From: JBOGUF01 sp050696075
GTDB lineage: Bacteria; Chloroflexota; Chloroflexia; Thermomicrobiales; UBA6265
DNA length: 64,000 bases
Reading direction: 5' to 3'
NCBI GenBank assembly: GCA_050696075.1
Contig: JBOGUF010000055.1
Coordinates: 62,001-126,000, forward strand
In this document: positions 8,080 through 16,350 of the stretch, in pieces
Position numbering within the stretch: the stretch's first letter is position 1
Layout: each line of letters starts with the position of its first letter
Translations under genes and position numbers: made by a program
Notes under the pieces: generated by a model
Databases searched by the model: none
Seen by the model: only the letters and a program-made list of their open reading frames with translations
Told to the model about the DNA's origin: nothing

Positions 8080-8628
8080 GTGACGGCGGACGTCCGATTT
8101 CAACGAGAAATCGCCCAGATCCCACGTTTACAGAAGCTGTTGGAGGCGGACCAGGTCTTGCCGCTGCGGCTCGCATTCGAGCGGCAGAGCCTCGATCTCC
8201 GCCGCTCGCGCGTCACGATGCGCGGCCTGAGAAGCATTGTTGCCGAACCGGGTGTGTTGCGGGGTGGCGATGCCGACGTCTTCACGATCACTCTCGCCGT
8301 GCCGCCCGAATACCCCTGGAGCCGGATTCCGGACATCCGCTTCATCGGCAATATTCCCTTTCATCCCCACGTCTGGACGCACGGCGGCATCTGCTGGGGC
8401 ACCGCGCACACGCCGCAGCCCGACTTGATGCTCGTCGACTGGTTGGTGCGAATCGTCGAGTACTTGCAGTTCAATCAATCCAGCCTGATCGGCATCAATC
8501 AGACCAGCCCGGCCAATGGCGCCGCGATGCGCTGGTGGCAGCGGCACGCGCGCGACATCGCCCGCTACGTCCCACCGATCGACCTGGCCCGGCTTCGCTT
8601 TTGGGCCGACCAGGCGAAGCTGAGCTGA
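8080..8628 (+). CDS. E2 ubiquitin-conjugating-like enzyme
   Basis: A 182-residue UBC-fold protein. VFTITLAVPPEYPWSRIPDI is the E2 beta-sheet with its Pro-rich turn, followed by FIGNIPFHPHVWTHGGICWG, which aligns with the E2 motif HPN-x-(7)-C: His95-Pro96-His97 and candidate catalytic Cys105. Downstream DLMLVDWLVRIVEYLQFNQ matches the helix after the active site. The usual HPN Asn is His here. It should take the modifier from E1 as a thioester and pass it to a lysine or other acceptor. The start is GTG at 8080 behind a near-perfect GAGGAGG, and the stop is 9 bases before the JAMM gene. Confidence 0.85.
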   Translation: MTADVRFQREIAQIPRLQKLLEADQVLPLRLAFERQSLDLRRSRVTMRGLRSIVAEPGVLRGGDADVFTITLAVPPEYPWSRIPDIRFIGNIPFHPHVWTHGGICWGTAHTPQPDLMLVDWLVRIVEYLQFNQSSLIGINQTSPANGAAMRWWQRHARDIARYVPPIDLARLRFWADQAKLS

Positions 8629-8637
8629 GGTGGCGCC

Positions 8638-9381
8638 GTGAAGCTGGGCGCAGTTGTCCGCCGCGACCAACCGCGCCCGACGCGCCTCGCGCATCAGGCG
8701 CCGCGGAATGGCCTACCCTTCGTGCTCGTCACGCCCGACGTCCTCTCGGCGATGCACGAGCACGCGACCGAGGGCTTTCCTGACGAAATCGGCGGCTATG
8801 CGGTCGGCCTTCCCCTGATTGACACCGCAACCGGCGTGTTTGGCACGTACATCGAACGCGTGCTGCGCGCCGAGTCGATCTCGACCCACACCCACGTCAC
8901 CTTCCTGCATGAAAGCATGGCCCTCGTCGATCAGGTGTGCGCCGAGACGGGCCTGTTGCTCGTCGGCTACTACCATTCCCACCCCGGCTTCCGCGTCTTC
9001 CAATCAGGCGAGGACGTGCAAACCTTCAGCCGCTACTACGCGGAGCCATACCAAATCGCCATCGTCGTCGATCCGACCCGCGCCAAGGCCGATCACCTGC
9101 CAATAGCGGCCGACTGGATCGGCTTCTTCGCCTGGGATCGCACCCATGCCCCCGCTCGGCTGCCCGCGGCAAACCTCACCCGCGTCATCGACCGTCCGGC
9201 CATCCTCACCGAGACCGCGATTCGCCCACGGGCTACGCGTTTCGTCGTGCGGCAGCGCGCTCCCCAACCGTTCGGGCCGAGCCGGATTCGTCGCAACCCG
9301 CACCGCATCGTCCGCATCGAGCGACGAACCGTTTGGTGGATCGAAGTCTCCGACGCTCCATCGCCCGGCCGGTCCCGGTAA
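8638..9381 (+). CDS. JAB/JAMM domain metallopeptidase (deubiquitinase-like)
   Basis: A 247-residue MPN+ domain protein. The JAMM zinc site is complete: Glu50 in DEIGGYAVG, then HSHPGFRVFQSGED with His113, His115, Ser123 and Asp126, with the same spacing as proteasomal Rpn11. By family it should hydrolyse isopeptide or peptide bonds after the modifier's Gly-Gly, either maturing the tail RSGSAHR or removing the modifier from targets. The C-terminal 80 residues (ARLPAANLTRVIDRP onward) are Arg/Pro-rich and without recognised domain. Start GTG at 8638 follows GAGGTGGCGCC; E1 starts 6 bases after the stop. Confidence 0.88.
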   Translation: MKLGAVVRRDQPRPTRLAHQAPRNGLPFVLVTPDVLSAMHEHATEGFPDEIGGYAVGLPLIDTATGVFGTYIERVLRAESISTHTHVTFLHESMALVDQVCAETGLLLVGYYHSHPGFRVFQSGEDVQTFSRYYAEPYQIAIVVDPTRAKADHLPIAADWIGFFAWDRTHAPARLPAANLTRVIDRPAILTETAIRPRATRFVVRQRAPQPFGPSRIRRNPHRIVRIERRTVWWIEVSDAPSPGRSR

Positions 9382-9387
9382 CGCCCC

Positions 9388-10518
9388 ATGGACCGCTACG
9401 ACCGTCAGCGCCGCCTCGCCGGGTTCGACCAGGACATCTTGAGCGCCGCGCGCCTCCTCGTCATCGGCGCAGGCACGACCGGCAACGAGGTAATCAAGAA
9501 CCTCGTCCTCCTCGGCGCCGGCCACCTCACGATCTGCGACGTTGATACCATCGAAACCGTCAACCTCAGCCGCAGCATCCTCTTCCGCGACCACGACCTC
9601 GGGCAATCGAAGGCGCGGGTCGCCGCCGAACGCGCGAAGGAGATTAACCCGGACCTGCAGGAGGCGGTCGCCTGGCACAAAGACGTCGTCTTCGCGGTCG
9701 GCTGCCGCGCCTACGAGCAGTTCGACTGCGTCTTGCTGACGGTCGACAACCTCGAAGCCCGGATGTGGGTCAACCGCTATTGCTGGCTCAGCCAGACCCC
9801 GCTCATCGATACCGGCGTTCACGGCCTGCTCGGTAACATCTCCGTTATGGTCCCGCCCGCGCCCGCCTGCCTCGAGTGCGGCTGGAGCCTCGACGCCTAT
9901 CGCCGGCTGGCCGAGCGCTTTAGCTGTCTCAGAATCGGCCTGGACCCGAACGATCCCAAGATCCCGATGGTCATCACCTCCGCCGCCGTGATCGGCGGGT
10001 TGGCTGCCCAGGAATGCGTCGGCCTCCTTCACGATCGCCGTCGGGGCGACACGGCGCGCGGCGGCAGGTGCCTATCGTTCGACGGCGAGATCTGCGCGCT
10101 CGTGCGCTGGCAGACGCCGGAACGGGAGGAATGCCCCGGTCATGGCGCGACCTGGACCCAACGCACGATACTCGACGTCGTCGCCCTGACCGACGAGGTC
10201 GTTTCATCGCTCAAAGGACGGATTCAGCAGCACACGGATGCAGATGTCGTCGAGCTCCATCACGACAAAGAAATCGTCTACGAAACCGTCTGCAACGCCT
10301 GCGAGGCCGTGGCGCCGATCGCGCCGCTTCCGCTCGGTCTTTTCCGGCGGCGGGTCTGCGATACGTGCGGCTCCGTCGGGCTGATCCCGCACGACGTGAC
10401 GACCGAACTGCGGGATGGCTTTAGCCTGACCGACCTCGGCGTGCCGTGCCAACATGCGATCCGCATCATGTACGCGCGGGGTGAGCAGGTCGACGAGGCC
10501 TGGTGCGCGGTGAGGTAA
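9388..10518 (+). CDS. E1-like ThiF/MoeB/UBA-family adenylyltransferase with extra zinc fingers
   Basis: A 376-residue E1-like enzyme that should adenylate the modifier's terminal Gly with ATP and transfer it to a Cys. The Rossmann loop is VIGAGTTGNE (residues 25-34), with DVDTIETVNLSRSILF at 51-66 giving the Asp-x-Asp, Asn59 and Arg62 of the ATP site, and Lys75. CLEC (161-164) is the usual zinc pair; the candidate thioester Cys is Cys180 in ERFSCLRIG. Beyond the ThiF core, from about 240, is an unusual C-terminal region with CNAC (302-305) and CDTC (324-327), a probable extra zinc module. The start lies 6 bases after the JAMM stop. Confidence 0.88.
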   Translation: MDRYDRQRRLAGFDQDILSAARLLVIGAGTTGNEVIKNLVLLGAGHLTICDVDTIETVNLSRSILFRDHDLGQSKARVAAERAKEINPDLQEAVAWHKDVVFAVGCRAYEQFDCVLLTVDNLEARMWVNRYCWLSQTPLIDTGVHGLLGNISVMVPPAPACLECGWSLDAYRRLAERFSCLRIGLDPNDPKIPMVITSAAVIGGLAAQECVGLLHDRRRGDTARGGRCLSFDGEICALVRWQTPEREECPGHGATWTQRTILDVVALTDEVVSSLKGRIQQHTDADVVELHHDKEIVYETVCNACEAVAPIAPLPLGLFRRRVCDTCGSVGLIPHDVTTELRDGFSLTDLGVPCQHAIRIMYARGEQVDEAWCAVR

Positions 10519-10524
10519 GGTCCG

Positions 10525-11580
10525 ATGCCGCGTATCTGTCCAGTGTGCGCGGGTCGGATCGAAGACTCCGAGCGATTCCAGGAATGCTCCGTCTGCCACC
10601 GCAATTACCATTTGGACCACCGCTGCCCGGAACATCCGCGCGCCAACATGCTCGTCATCTCGCCGAGCCAGATCATCCGCCGTCCAGAGGCGGGTCAGCC
10701 AGCGTCCACCCGCACCACCATTTTCCGCCCCATCCAGTCACCCACCACCACTCCGACCGGGCAACGACCGCGCATCCCCGCCCCCGTCTTGACACCTCAA
10801 CGCGACTATCGCAAGCCGATCGCGGCCGGCACGGCCCTCGTCGTCGTGCTTGCCATCCTCGCAATCGGCGTCCTGACACCCATCGGACTCCCGTTCGTCG
10901 GATCCGAGGCTGATCCGACGCGCCCCGCCGGCGGACTGATACGGGAACGGTCGACGACGCAAGAAGATGACGCGGAAGTCTCCAACCCGCCCCGCACAAC
11001 CGACGCTCGTGACCAAGAGTCGAGCGCCGCCATCGCCATGCGCGACGCCCGCGAGGAGATCGCCGAGCTCAAGTTCGGCCCCGACGCCGGTCGGCTCACC
11101 ATAGGTCCCGATGCAACGGCGCCAGGAACACTCGCCTCCGGCGTGCGCCTGCGCGATCCCATGATTCGGGTCCGGCTCTTTACTCCATCCGAAGCGGAGC
11201 GAGCCTGGGACTACGGCATCACCTTTCGCCGCACGGACGAGAACCGGGAGTACCGGCTCATCATGACCTCGGACAAAGTCTGGTACTGCGACCTGATCGA
11301 CGGCGACTCCTCACAGCCGGTCAGCCGTCAAAGCGGCCGGCTCACCGGCGTCGACACCGAAGCCGGGGAACACAACGACCTGCACCTGATCGCCATCGGC
11401 GACGTCGGCTACTTCTTCATCAATGAACGCTACGTCGCCACTCTCGACCTCAGCGAGAAAATGGAGGCCGGCGACGTCACCATCGGCGCCGGTTTCCTAC
11501 CGGCACACCGGTCACCAGGCCAATCCGCGGACTTCCAAGACTTCGAGATCGCCGCCAGAAGCCCCCGCCCGTCGTCGTAG
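10525..11580 (+). CDS. Membrane-anchored RING-like (Prok-RING type) protein with jelly-roll-like domain
   Basis: A 351-residue protein with three parts. Residues 1-37 carry Cys5-x2-Cys8, Cys21-x2-Cys24, then His29, His32, Cys34 and His37, a treble-clef/RING-like binuclear zinc pattern similar to the Prok-RING families. Residues 38-95 are a Pro/Thr linker, 98-122 a transmembrane helix. Residues 170-345 look like an extracytoplasmic concanavalin/3-keto-disaccharide-hydrolase-like jelly roll (DYGITFRRTDENREYRL, GYFFINERYVATLDL, FQDFEIAA). The RING end should be cytosolic, placing a candidate E3 at the membrane under an external sensor domain. The start follows GAGGTAAGG 6 bases after E1. It could instead be an unrelated zinc-ribbon sensor. 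Confidence 0.75.
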   Translation: MPRICPVCAGRIEDSERFQECSVCHRNYHLDHRCPEHPRANMLVISPSQIIRRPEAGQPASTRTTIFRPIQSPTTTPTGQRPRIPAPVLTPQRDYRKPIAAGTALVVVLAILAIGVLTPIGLPFVGSEADPTRPAGGLIRERSTTQEDDAEVSNPPRTTDARDQESSAAIAMRDAREEIAELKFGPDAGRLTIGPDATAPGTLASGVRLRDPMIRVRLFTPSEAERAWDYGITFRRTDENREYRLIMTSDKVWYCDLIDGDSSQPVSRQSGRLTGVDTEAGEHNDLHLIAIGDVGYFFINERYVATLDLSEKMEAGDVTIGAGFLPAHRSPGQSADFQDFEIAARSPRPSS

Positions 11581-11594
11581 GGGCGCTGCTTGCT
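11577..11594 (+). repeat. Dispersed repeat GTAGGGGCGCTGCTTGCT, copy 1
   Basis: An 18-base exact match to 61470-61487. The TAG stop of the RING-like gene (11578-11580) is part of it. The 61470 copy extends into GCGCCC and so can fold as a hairpin, but this copy diverges after base 18. Confidence 0.7.
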
Positions 11595-11636
11595 CTTCCC
11601 GTCGCCCGCGGGGCGACATGCCGCGCATGCCCTCGA

Positions 11637-12689
11637 TCACCACACCCGTTCAAACAGGCGCAACCAGTTCCGATGAAAAACCGCCGCGACGTCCTCCTCG
11701 TCGTACCCTCGACGCCGCAACATCTCCGCAATCTTCTGCAGATCGAAGATCGTGTCCAAATCGCGCGGCACCTGCTCGGTGCCGTAGCCGCCGTCCAGGT
11801 CCGTCCCGATCGCCGCATGGCGCGCATTTCCGGCAAGCTGGCAGACGTGGTCGATCTGATCGACGAACGCCTCCAACCCAACCACCTCCGGCTTCGTCTC
11901 TCCCTTGATCCAATTGGGATAGAGCATCCAGGCATCCATCGCCGCGCCGATCACCCCGTCCCGTTCGATCACGACCTCGATCATGTCGTCTGTCATCTGG
12001 CGGTCGCCCGGCACCAACGCCCTGCAATTGGAATGGCTCGCCAGCAAAGGTCCGGGAAACCGCTCAATCGCCTCCCAGAAACTCTCATCGCAGAGGTGCG
12101 TCGCGTCGAGGATCATCTTCGTCCGCGCCATCCCGTCCAGCAGCGCCCTCCCCTGATCCGTCAGCGGTCCTTCGCAGGCCGTCCCGTGGGCATACGCGCT
12201 CGGCCCATAGTGGGCCAGGCTGAGCACCCGCAAGCCGTCGTCCCACCAGTCGCCGAGCTGCCCCGGCTCGACGATCGGGTCCGCCCCCTCCATGCATAGG
12301 ATGACGCCGAACGGCGCCGTCTCTGGGCTTTCCCGCCATTCTGCCATGTGCGCCGCGAGCGCGGGCCAGTCCGTCAGCATCCGCATGACGCCCTGCCGTT
12401 CCAGTTCCCGGTAGTAGGCGAGTTGTCCTTGCGCCTGCGCGTAGGCGATTTCGTGGGTGCGATAGTCGATCCCGGCGGCGCCTTCGTAATTCACCCGCGC
12501 GATCACCGTCGCCAGGCTGACGGCAACCTCTCCCCGCCGCATCTCTGGAAACCCAATCGTCCCCGCCCCTCGCCCCTTCTCCGACATCCCCCGTTCTTGG
12601 TCCCGAATCTCGTATGCGCTCCGCCGCAGATCCCGGTTCCACAGCAGCGCGTTCATCGCCAGATCGAGATGCCCGTCAATCACGATCAC
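11637..12689 (-). CDS. M19 membrane-dipeptidase family protein
   Basis: A 350-residue renal-dipeptidase-type zinc hydrolase cleaving dipeptides, often including D-residues. The first zinc ligands are in VIDGHLDLAMN (His7, Asp9), the bridging Glu in ILCMEGADP, and later His in DATHLCDES and LASHSNCRAL; GTDLDGGYG is the usual late motif. The start is GTG at 12689 behind GGAGAGG. It lies 34 bases downstream of a peptide-ABC permease on the same strand, suggesting it cleaves peptides brought in by that importer. Confidence 0.88.
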   Translation of the reverse strand: MIVIDGHLDLAMNALLWNRDLRRSAYEIRDQERGMSEKGRGAGTIGFPEMRRGEVAVSLATVIARVNYEGAAGIDYRTHEIAYAQAQGQLAYYRELERQGVMRMLTDWPALAAHMAEWRESPETAPFGVILCMEGADPIVEPGQLGDWWDDGLRVLSLAHYGPSAYAHGTACEGPLTDQGRALLDGMARTKMILDATHLCDESFWEAIERFPGPLLASHSNCRALVPGDRQMTDDMIEVVIERDGVIGAAMDAWMLYPNWIKGETKPEVVGLEAFVDQIDHVCQLAGNARHAAIGTDLDGGYGTEQVPRDLDTIFDLQKIAEMLRRRGYDEEDVAAVFHRNWLRLFERVW

Positions 12690-12723
12690 GTTCCGATCCC
12701 TCTCCTACGACGAGGCGTCGCCG

Positions 12724-13638
12724 TCACCGCTGGCGACCGCGCGGGTCGAGCGCGTCCCGCAGCCCGTCACCCAACAGATTCAACGTCAACACGGTAATCA
12801 CCAGCGCAATGCCGGGGAATATCGCCAGCCACCATGCCCGCTGCAACACCTTCTGTCCATCCCGTAGCATGTTGCCCCAGGTCGGCGTCTCCGGCGGCAC
12901 GCCCGCTCCCAGGAACGACAACGACGCCTCCGAGATGATCGCGAAGGCGATGACGAAGGTGCATTGCACGATCAAGGGCGAGAGCGCGTTGGCGAAGACG
13001 TACCGCCGCAGGATGACGTAGTCCCGTAGCCCGATTGCCCGCGCCGATTCGACGTATGGCTGCTGCCGCAACACCAGCGTCGAGCCGCGCACCAGCCGCG
13101 CGATCGTCGGCGTATAGACGATCACCAACGCGATAAAGACGTTGAAAGTGCTCGGTCCGAGACTCGCCATGATTGCGATCGCCAGTAAAATGCTGGGGAA
13201 TGCCATCAGGCCGTCCATCGTCCGCATGATCGGCGTGTCGAGCCGATCGTAATAGCCGGATAGCAATCCCAACGCCGACCCCAGCACCGCCGAGACGAAC
13301 GTCACCGATACGCCGATCAGTAACGAGATCCGGGTGCCATAGATCACCCGGCTCAGGATGTCACGCCCGAACTCGTCGGTGCCGAACCAGCGCTCGCCCG
13401 ACGGCCCCTGGAGCCGGATGACCGGATCGACGATCGTCGGGCTGTACGGCGCCAGCACCGGCGCCAGCAGCGCGACCACCACCATCGCCCCGACGACGAC
13501 CAAACTGATCAACGCCGCCGGATTCTCCAGCAGCACTCGCACCCAGTACCATCGCGACGCCGGCTGAATCGACGCCAGCGGCGACCGCCGCCGGCGGCGA
13601 GCCGCAAGCCGGCCGGCGGTCATCTCAGTCACCGCCAT
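12724..13638 (-). CDS. Peptide ABC transporter permease, DppC/OppC type
   Basis: A 304-residue inner permease of the dipeptide/oligopeptide/nickel ABC family. About six membrane spans; the N-terminal OppC-type segment is followed by HWFGTDE-like LQGPSGERWFGTDEFGRDILSRV, a family hallmark, and the EAA loop around ESARAIGLRDYVILRRYVFANAL that contacts an ATPase. The C-terminus ends LLGDGLRDALDPRG, also diagnostic. The ATG at 13638 overlaps the DppB-like gene by 14 bases, so the two are translationally coupled. Confidence 0.92.
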   Translation of the reverse strand: MAVTEMTAGRLAARRRRRSPLASIQPASRWYWVRVLLENPAALISLVVVGAMVVVALLAPVLAPYSPTIVDPVIRLQGPSGERWFGTDEFGRDILSRVIYGTRISLLIGVSVTFVSAVLGSALGLLSGYYDRLDTPIMRTMDGLMAFPSILLAIAIMASLGPSTFNVFIALVIVYTPTIARLVRGSTLVLRQQPYVESARAIGLRDYVILRRYVFANALSPLIVQCTFVIAFAIISEASLSFLGAGVPPETPTWGNMLRDGQKVLQRAWWLAIFPGIALVITVLTLNLLGDGLRDALDPRGRQR

Positions 13639-14575
13639 AGCGAATCCGGGGATCGATGTAGACGTAGAGGATGTCCACCAGCAGGTTCACCAGCACGTAA
13701 GTCGCCGCGATCAGCATGATCGCCCCCTGGATAATCGGGTAGTCCCGCCGGCTGATGCTCTGCACCACCAGCCGGCCCATACCCGGAATGGTAAAGACGG
13801 TTTCGGTTACCACCGCCCCGCCGAGCAGCGCGCCCAACGAGTACCCAATCACGGTGATCGCCGGTATTAGCGCGTTCCGCAACGCGTGGCGGACAATCAC
13901 CGCCCGCTCCGGCATCCCTTTCGCCAACGCCGTCCGCACGTAGTCCTCGCGCATCACGTCGAGCATCGACGAGCGGACTAACCGCGCCAGCAACCCTGCC
14001 GACGAAAACCCCAACGCGAACGCCGGCAGGATCATCCCCTTGAAATGTTCAATCGGGTCGTCCGTGATGCTCGTGAAGCCGCCACTCGGCAGCCACCGGA
14101 ATCGCACCGCAAAGACCAGGATCAGCAAGATCCCGAGGAAGAACGTCGGGATCGCCGCGCCGCTGATCGACATCACCATCAACGCCCGATCGACGATCGA
14201 GTTCCGCCGCACCGCCGCCACGACGCCCGCCGGAACCCCGATCGCGATCTGGATCGTCAGCGCGTAGACCGTCAGCAGCGCCGTCGGCTGTGCCCGCTGC
14301 CACAACGCCTCGGTCACCGGCATGTTGAGGAAGAGCGACTCGCCGAAGTCGAGGCGCAGCACCCCGGCAAACCACTCGACGAACTGAATGTGGAGCGGCT
14401 CGTTCAGCCCAAGTCGGTCCCGAAGCTGCTCGATCTGTTCCCCCGTCGCGTTCTGTCCCAGGATCACCGCCGCCGGATCGCCCGGCGTCAAATGCACCAA
14501 CGCAAAGACCACGACCCCGACGATCAGCAGCACCGGGACCAGCAAGATCAACCGCCGAAGGATGTATGCCGTCAT
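13625..14575 (-). CDS. Peptide ABC transporter permease, DppB/OppB type
   Basis: A 316-residue permease partner. MTAYILRRLILLVPVLLIVGVVVF and LTPGDPAAVILGQNAT are the classic OppB N-terminus; YVRTALAKGMPERAVIVRHALRNALIP is the EAA loop for ATPase contact; GRLVVQSISRRDYPIIQGAI is the conserved end. Six spans expected. It lies between the solute-binding protein and DppC-like gene. No ATPase gene follows, so the transporter must borrow ATPases encoded elsewhere. Confidence 0.93.
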   Translation of the reverse strand: MTAYILRRLILLVPVLLIVGVVVFALVHLTPGDPAAVILGQNATGEQIEQLRDRLGLNEPLHIQFVEWFAGVLRLDFGESLFLNMPVTEALWQRAQPTALLTVYALTIQIAIGVPAGVVAAVRRNSIVDRALMVMSISGAAIPTFFLGILLILVFAVRFRWLPSGGFTSITDDPIEHFKGMILPAFALGFSSAGLLARLVRSSMLDVMREDYVRTALAKGMPERAVIVRHALRNALIPAITVIGYSLGALLGGAVVTETVFTIPGMGRLVVQSISRRDYPIIQGAIMLIAATYVLVNLLVDILYVYIDPRIRYGGD

Positions 14576-14592
14576 GCACGCCCTTGGGCCGC

Positions 14593-14673
14593 GGGCGTTA
14601 GGGCTGAGGCGTTAGGCGTTAGGGAACACGACGACGTAGCCCCTAACGCCTAATGCCTAACCCATAACGCCTA
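14593..14673. repeat. GGCGTTA-armed inverted repeat element, copy B
   Basis: Left arm GGGCGTTAGGG and GAGGCGTTAGGCGTTAGGG (14594-14624), right arm CCCTAACGCCTAATGCC and onward (14641-14672), loop ACACGACGACGTAGC, which is the inverse of the loop in copy A. The TAG stop of the substrate-binding protein (14671-14673, minus strand) is the first codon of the element. Confidence 0.85.
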
Positions 14674-16350
14674 CGACTCCTTCAGCCACAGATTCCAATA
14701 CGGCACGCCGCGCTCGATCTGCGTCGTCCAGCCGCCGACGTTCTCGGAGCGGTACGTCGAGATACTGGAGTCGCCGATCTTGATCGCCGGAATCTCCGTG
14801 TAGGCGTTTGCCTGCACCTGCTCCCAGATCGGATAGCGGGCGTCGAACTCCGTCTCGGCCAGGAGCTCGTCCGCCAGCTCCAGACTCGCTTCGCTGCTCC
14901 ACCAGCCGGGGTACTGGTTCATCTGACCGACGTACGAGATCTGGCTTGGATCGGGCACAAATCCGTGGCTTGTGACGAACGCGTCCCACTCCTCCGGCTG
15001 GGCCCGCCGCTCGACCAGCGTCGCCCAGTCGATCACCTGATGATCGACCGTGAACCCGGCGTTCTCGAGCTGCTGCACGGCCACCACGGTGCCGCCATAC
15101 ATGTACCCATACTCCTGGGTGGACATGAAGCGTAGCGGCGTCCCGTCGTACCCCGCCTCTTCCAGCTTCGCCGCCGCCAACTCGGGATCGTTCATGTTGT
15201 ACTGCTCGATCCCGGCATCCGTGTGCCATGGCGATTCGGCCATCATCAGCCCTGGGTCGAGCCGGATGAACTCCTCGGAGCCACGGGCCGAGAGCAGGAT
15301 CGGCAAGTGATCGAGCGCCGCCTGGAAGGCCTGCCGCATCGCCAGGTTCGACATCATCGGCGACTGCCAGTTGAGGAAGAAGACGTCCCACTCGGTCGGG
15401 TGCTGGATCTCGGCGATGATCCCCGGCGAATCCTGCAACACCGTGTACTGGTCGTTGGCGATCTGCATCGCATAGTGATAGTCGCCCGCTTGCATACCCG
15501 CGACGCGCGCCGCCTCGTCCGGCACAGGGATGAACTCGATCACGTCGGCATACTGGAACTTCCTGCCGCCATACCCGTTTGGTGGACTTTCGAGCGCCGC
15601 GTACTCTTCGAACCGTGCCATACGAATAAAAGCGTCCGGCTGCCATTCGGCCAGTCGATACGGGCCGGTGCCGACGAACTCGGTCAGCGGCTGGTCGGTA
15701 GCCGCATCCAGGACCGACTTCGGATGGATCGACGCCGCCTGCGTGTTCGACGCCAGGGCCACGAGGATCGTGCCGTACGGGCGAGACAGCCGAAACTCGA
15801 TCGTCGCGTCGTCGACCTTCGCCAACTCCGTTGTCGCCTCGAACAGGCGCTGGCCAACGCCGCTGATCCCACCCCAGCGCGTCAGCGAGGCGATGACGTC
15901 GTCCGCCGTCATCGTCGCGCCGTTGTGGAATGGCACGCCCTGTCGCAGGGTAATCGTGTGCGTCAGGCCGTCCTCGCTCACGGTATGCGATTCGGCTAGC
16001 ATCGGCACTGGCTGGTACTCGGCGTCGTAGGTAAAGAGTGTCTCGAACCAGCAATAGCCGATTTCAGCCGTGATCCCGGCCGTCGTCTGGTGTTCGTCGA
16101 GCGTCGGCGGCTCGCCGATCGTGGCAATGCGGAGCGTCCCGCCCCGGGTGCCGGCAGCGGGATCATCCTGGAGCATCGCCCGCGGACCCCGGGCCTGTGC
16201 CGCGCGTGGACCTGTCACCCCGGCCAGCGAGGCCGCCAGCGCCGAGCTGCCGAGCCCGATTGCCGCGCCGCGCTTGACGAGCTCGCGCCGGCTCAAACCC
16301 CTGCCGTCCACTCGGGCCAATAATCGAAGGAGATCGCGATCCGGGGGCAT
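14671..16350 (-). CDS. ABC transporter substrate-binding protein, family 5 (peptide type)
   Basis: A 559-residue extracytoplasmic peptide-binding protein (SBP_bac_5 family). The N-terminus has a twin-arginine signal, LSRRELVKRGAAIGLG followed by a hydrophobic run ending RAAQARG. Family strings are TLRQGVPFHNGATMTADDVI, EFVGTGPYRLAEWQP and NLAMRQAFQAALDH. Start ATG at 16350 is behind a GGGAG site; an earlier in-frame start at 16404 would add residues before the signal. It heads the same-strand set SBP, DppB, DppC, M19 dipeptidase. Confidence 0.92.
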   Translation of the reverse strand: MPPDRDLLRLLARVDGRGLSRRELVKRGAAIGLGSSALAASLAGVTGPRAAQARGPRAMLQDDPAAGTRGGTLRIATIGEPPTLDEHQTTAGITAEIGYCWFETLFTYDAEYQPVPMLAESHTVSEDGLTHTITLRQGVPFHNGATMTADDVIASLTRWGGISGVGQRLFEATTELAKVDDATIEFRLSRPYGTILVALASNTQAASIHPKSVLDAATDQPLTEFVGTGPYRLAEWQPDAFIRMARFEEYAALESPPNGYGGRKFQYADVIEFIPVPDEAARVAGMQAGDYHYAMQIANDQYTVLQDSPGIIAEIQHPTEWDVFFLNWQSPMMSNLAMRQAFQAALDHLPILLSARGSEEFIRLDPGLMMAESPWHTDAGIEQYNMNDPELAAAKLEEAGYDGTPLRFMSTQEYGYMYGGTVVAVQQLENAGFTVDHQVIDWATLVERRAQPEEWDAFVTSHGFVPDPSQISYVGQMNQYPGWWSSEASLELADELLAETEFDARYPIWEQVQANAYTEIPAIKIGDSSISTYRSENVGGWTTQIERGVPYWNLWLKES

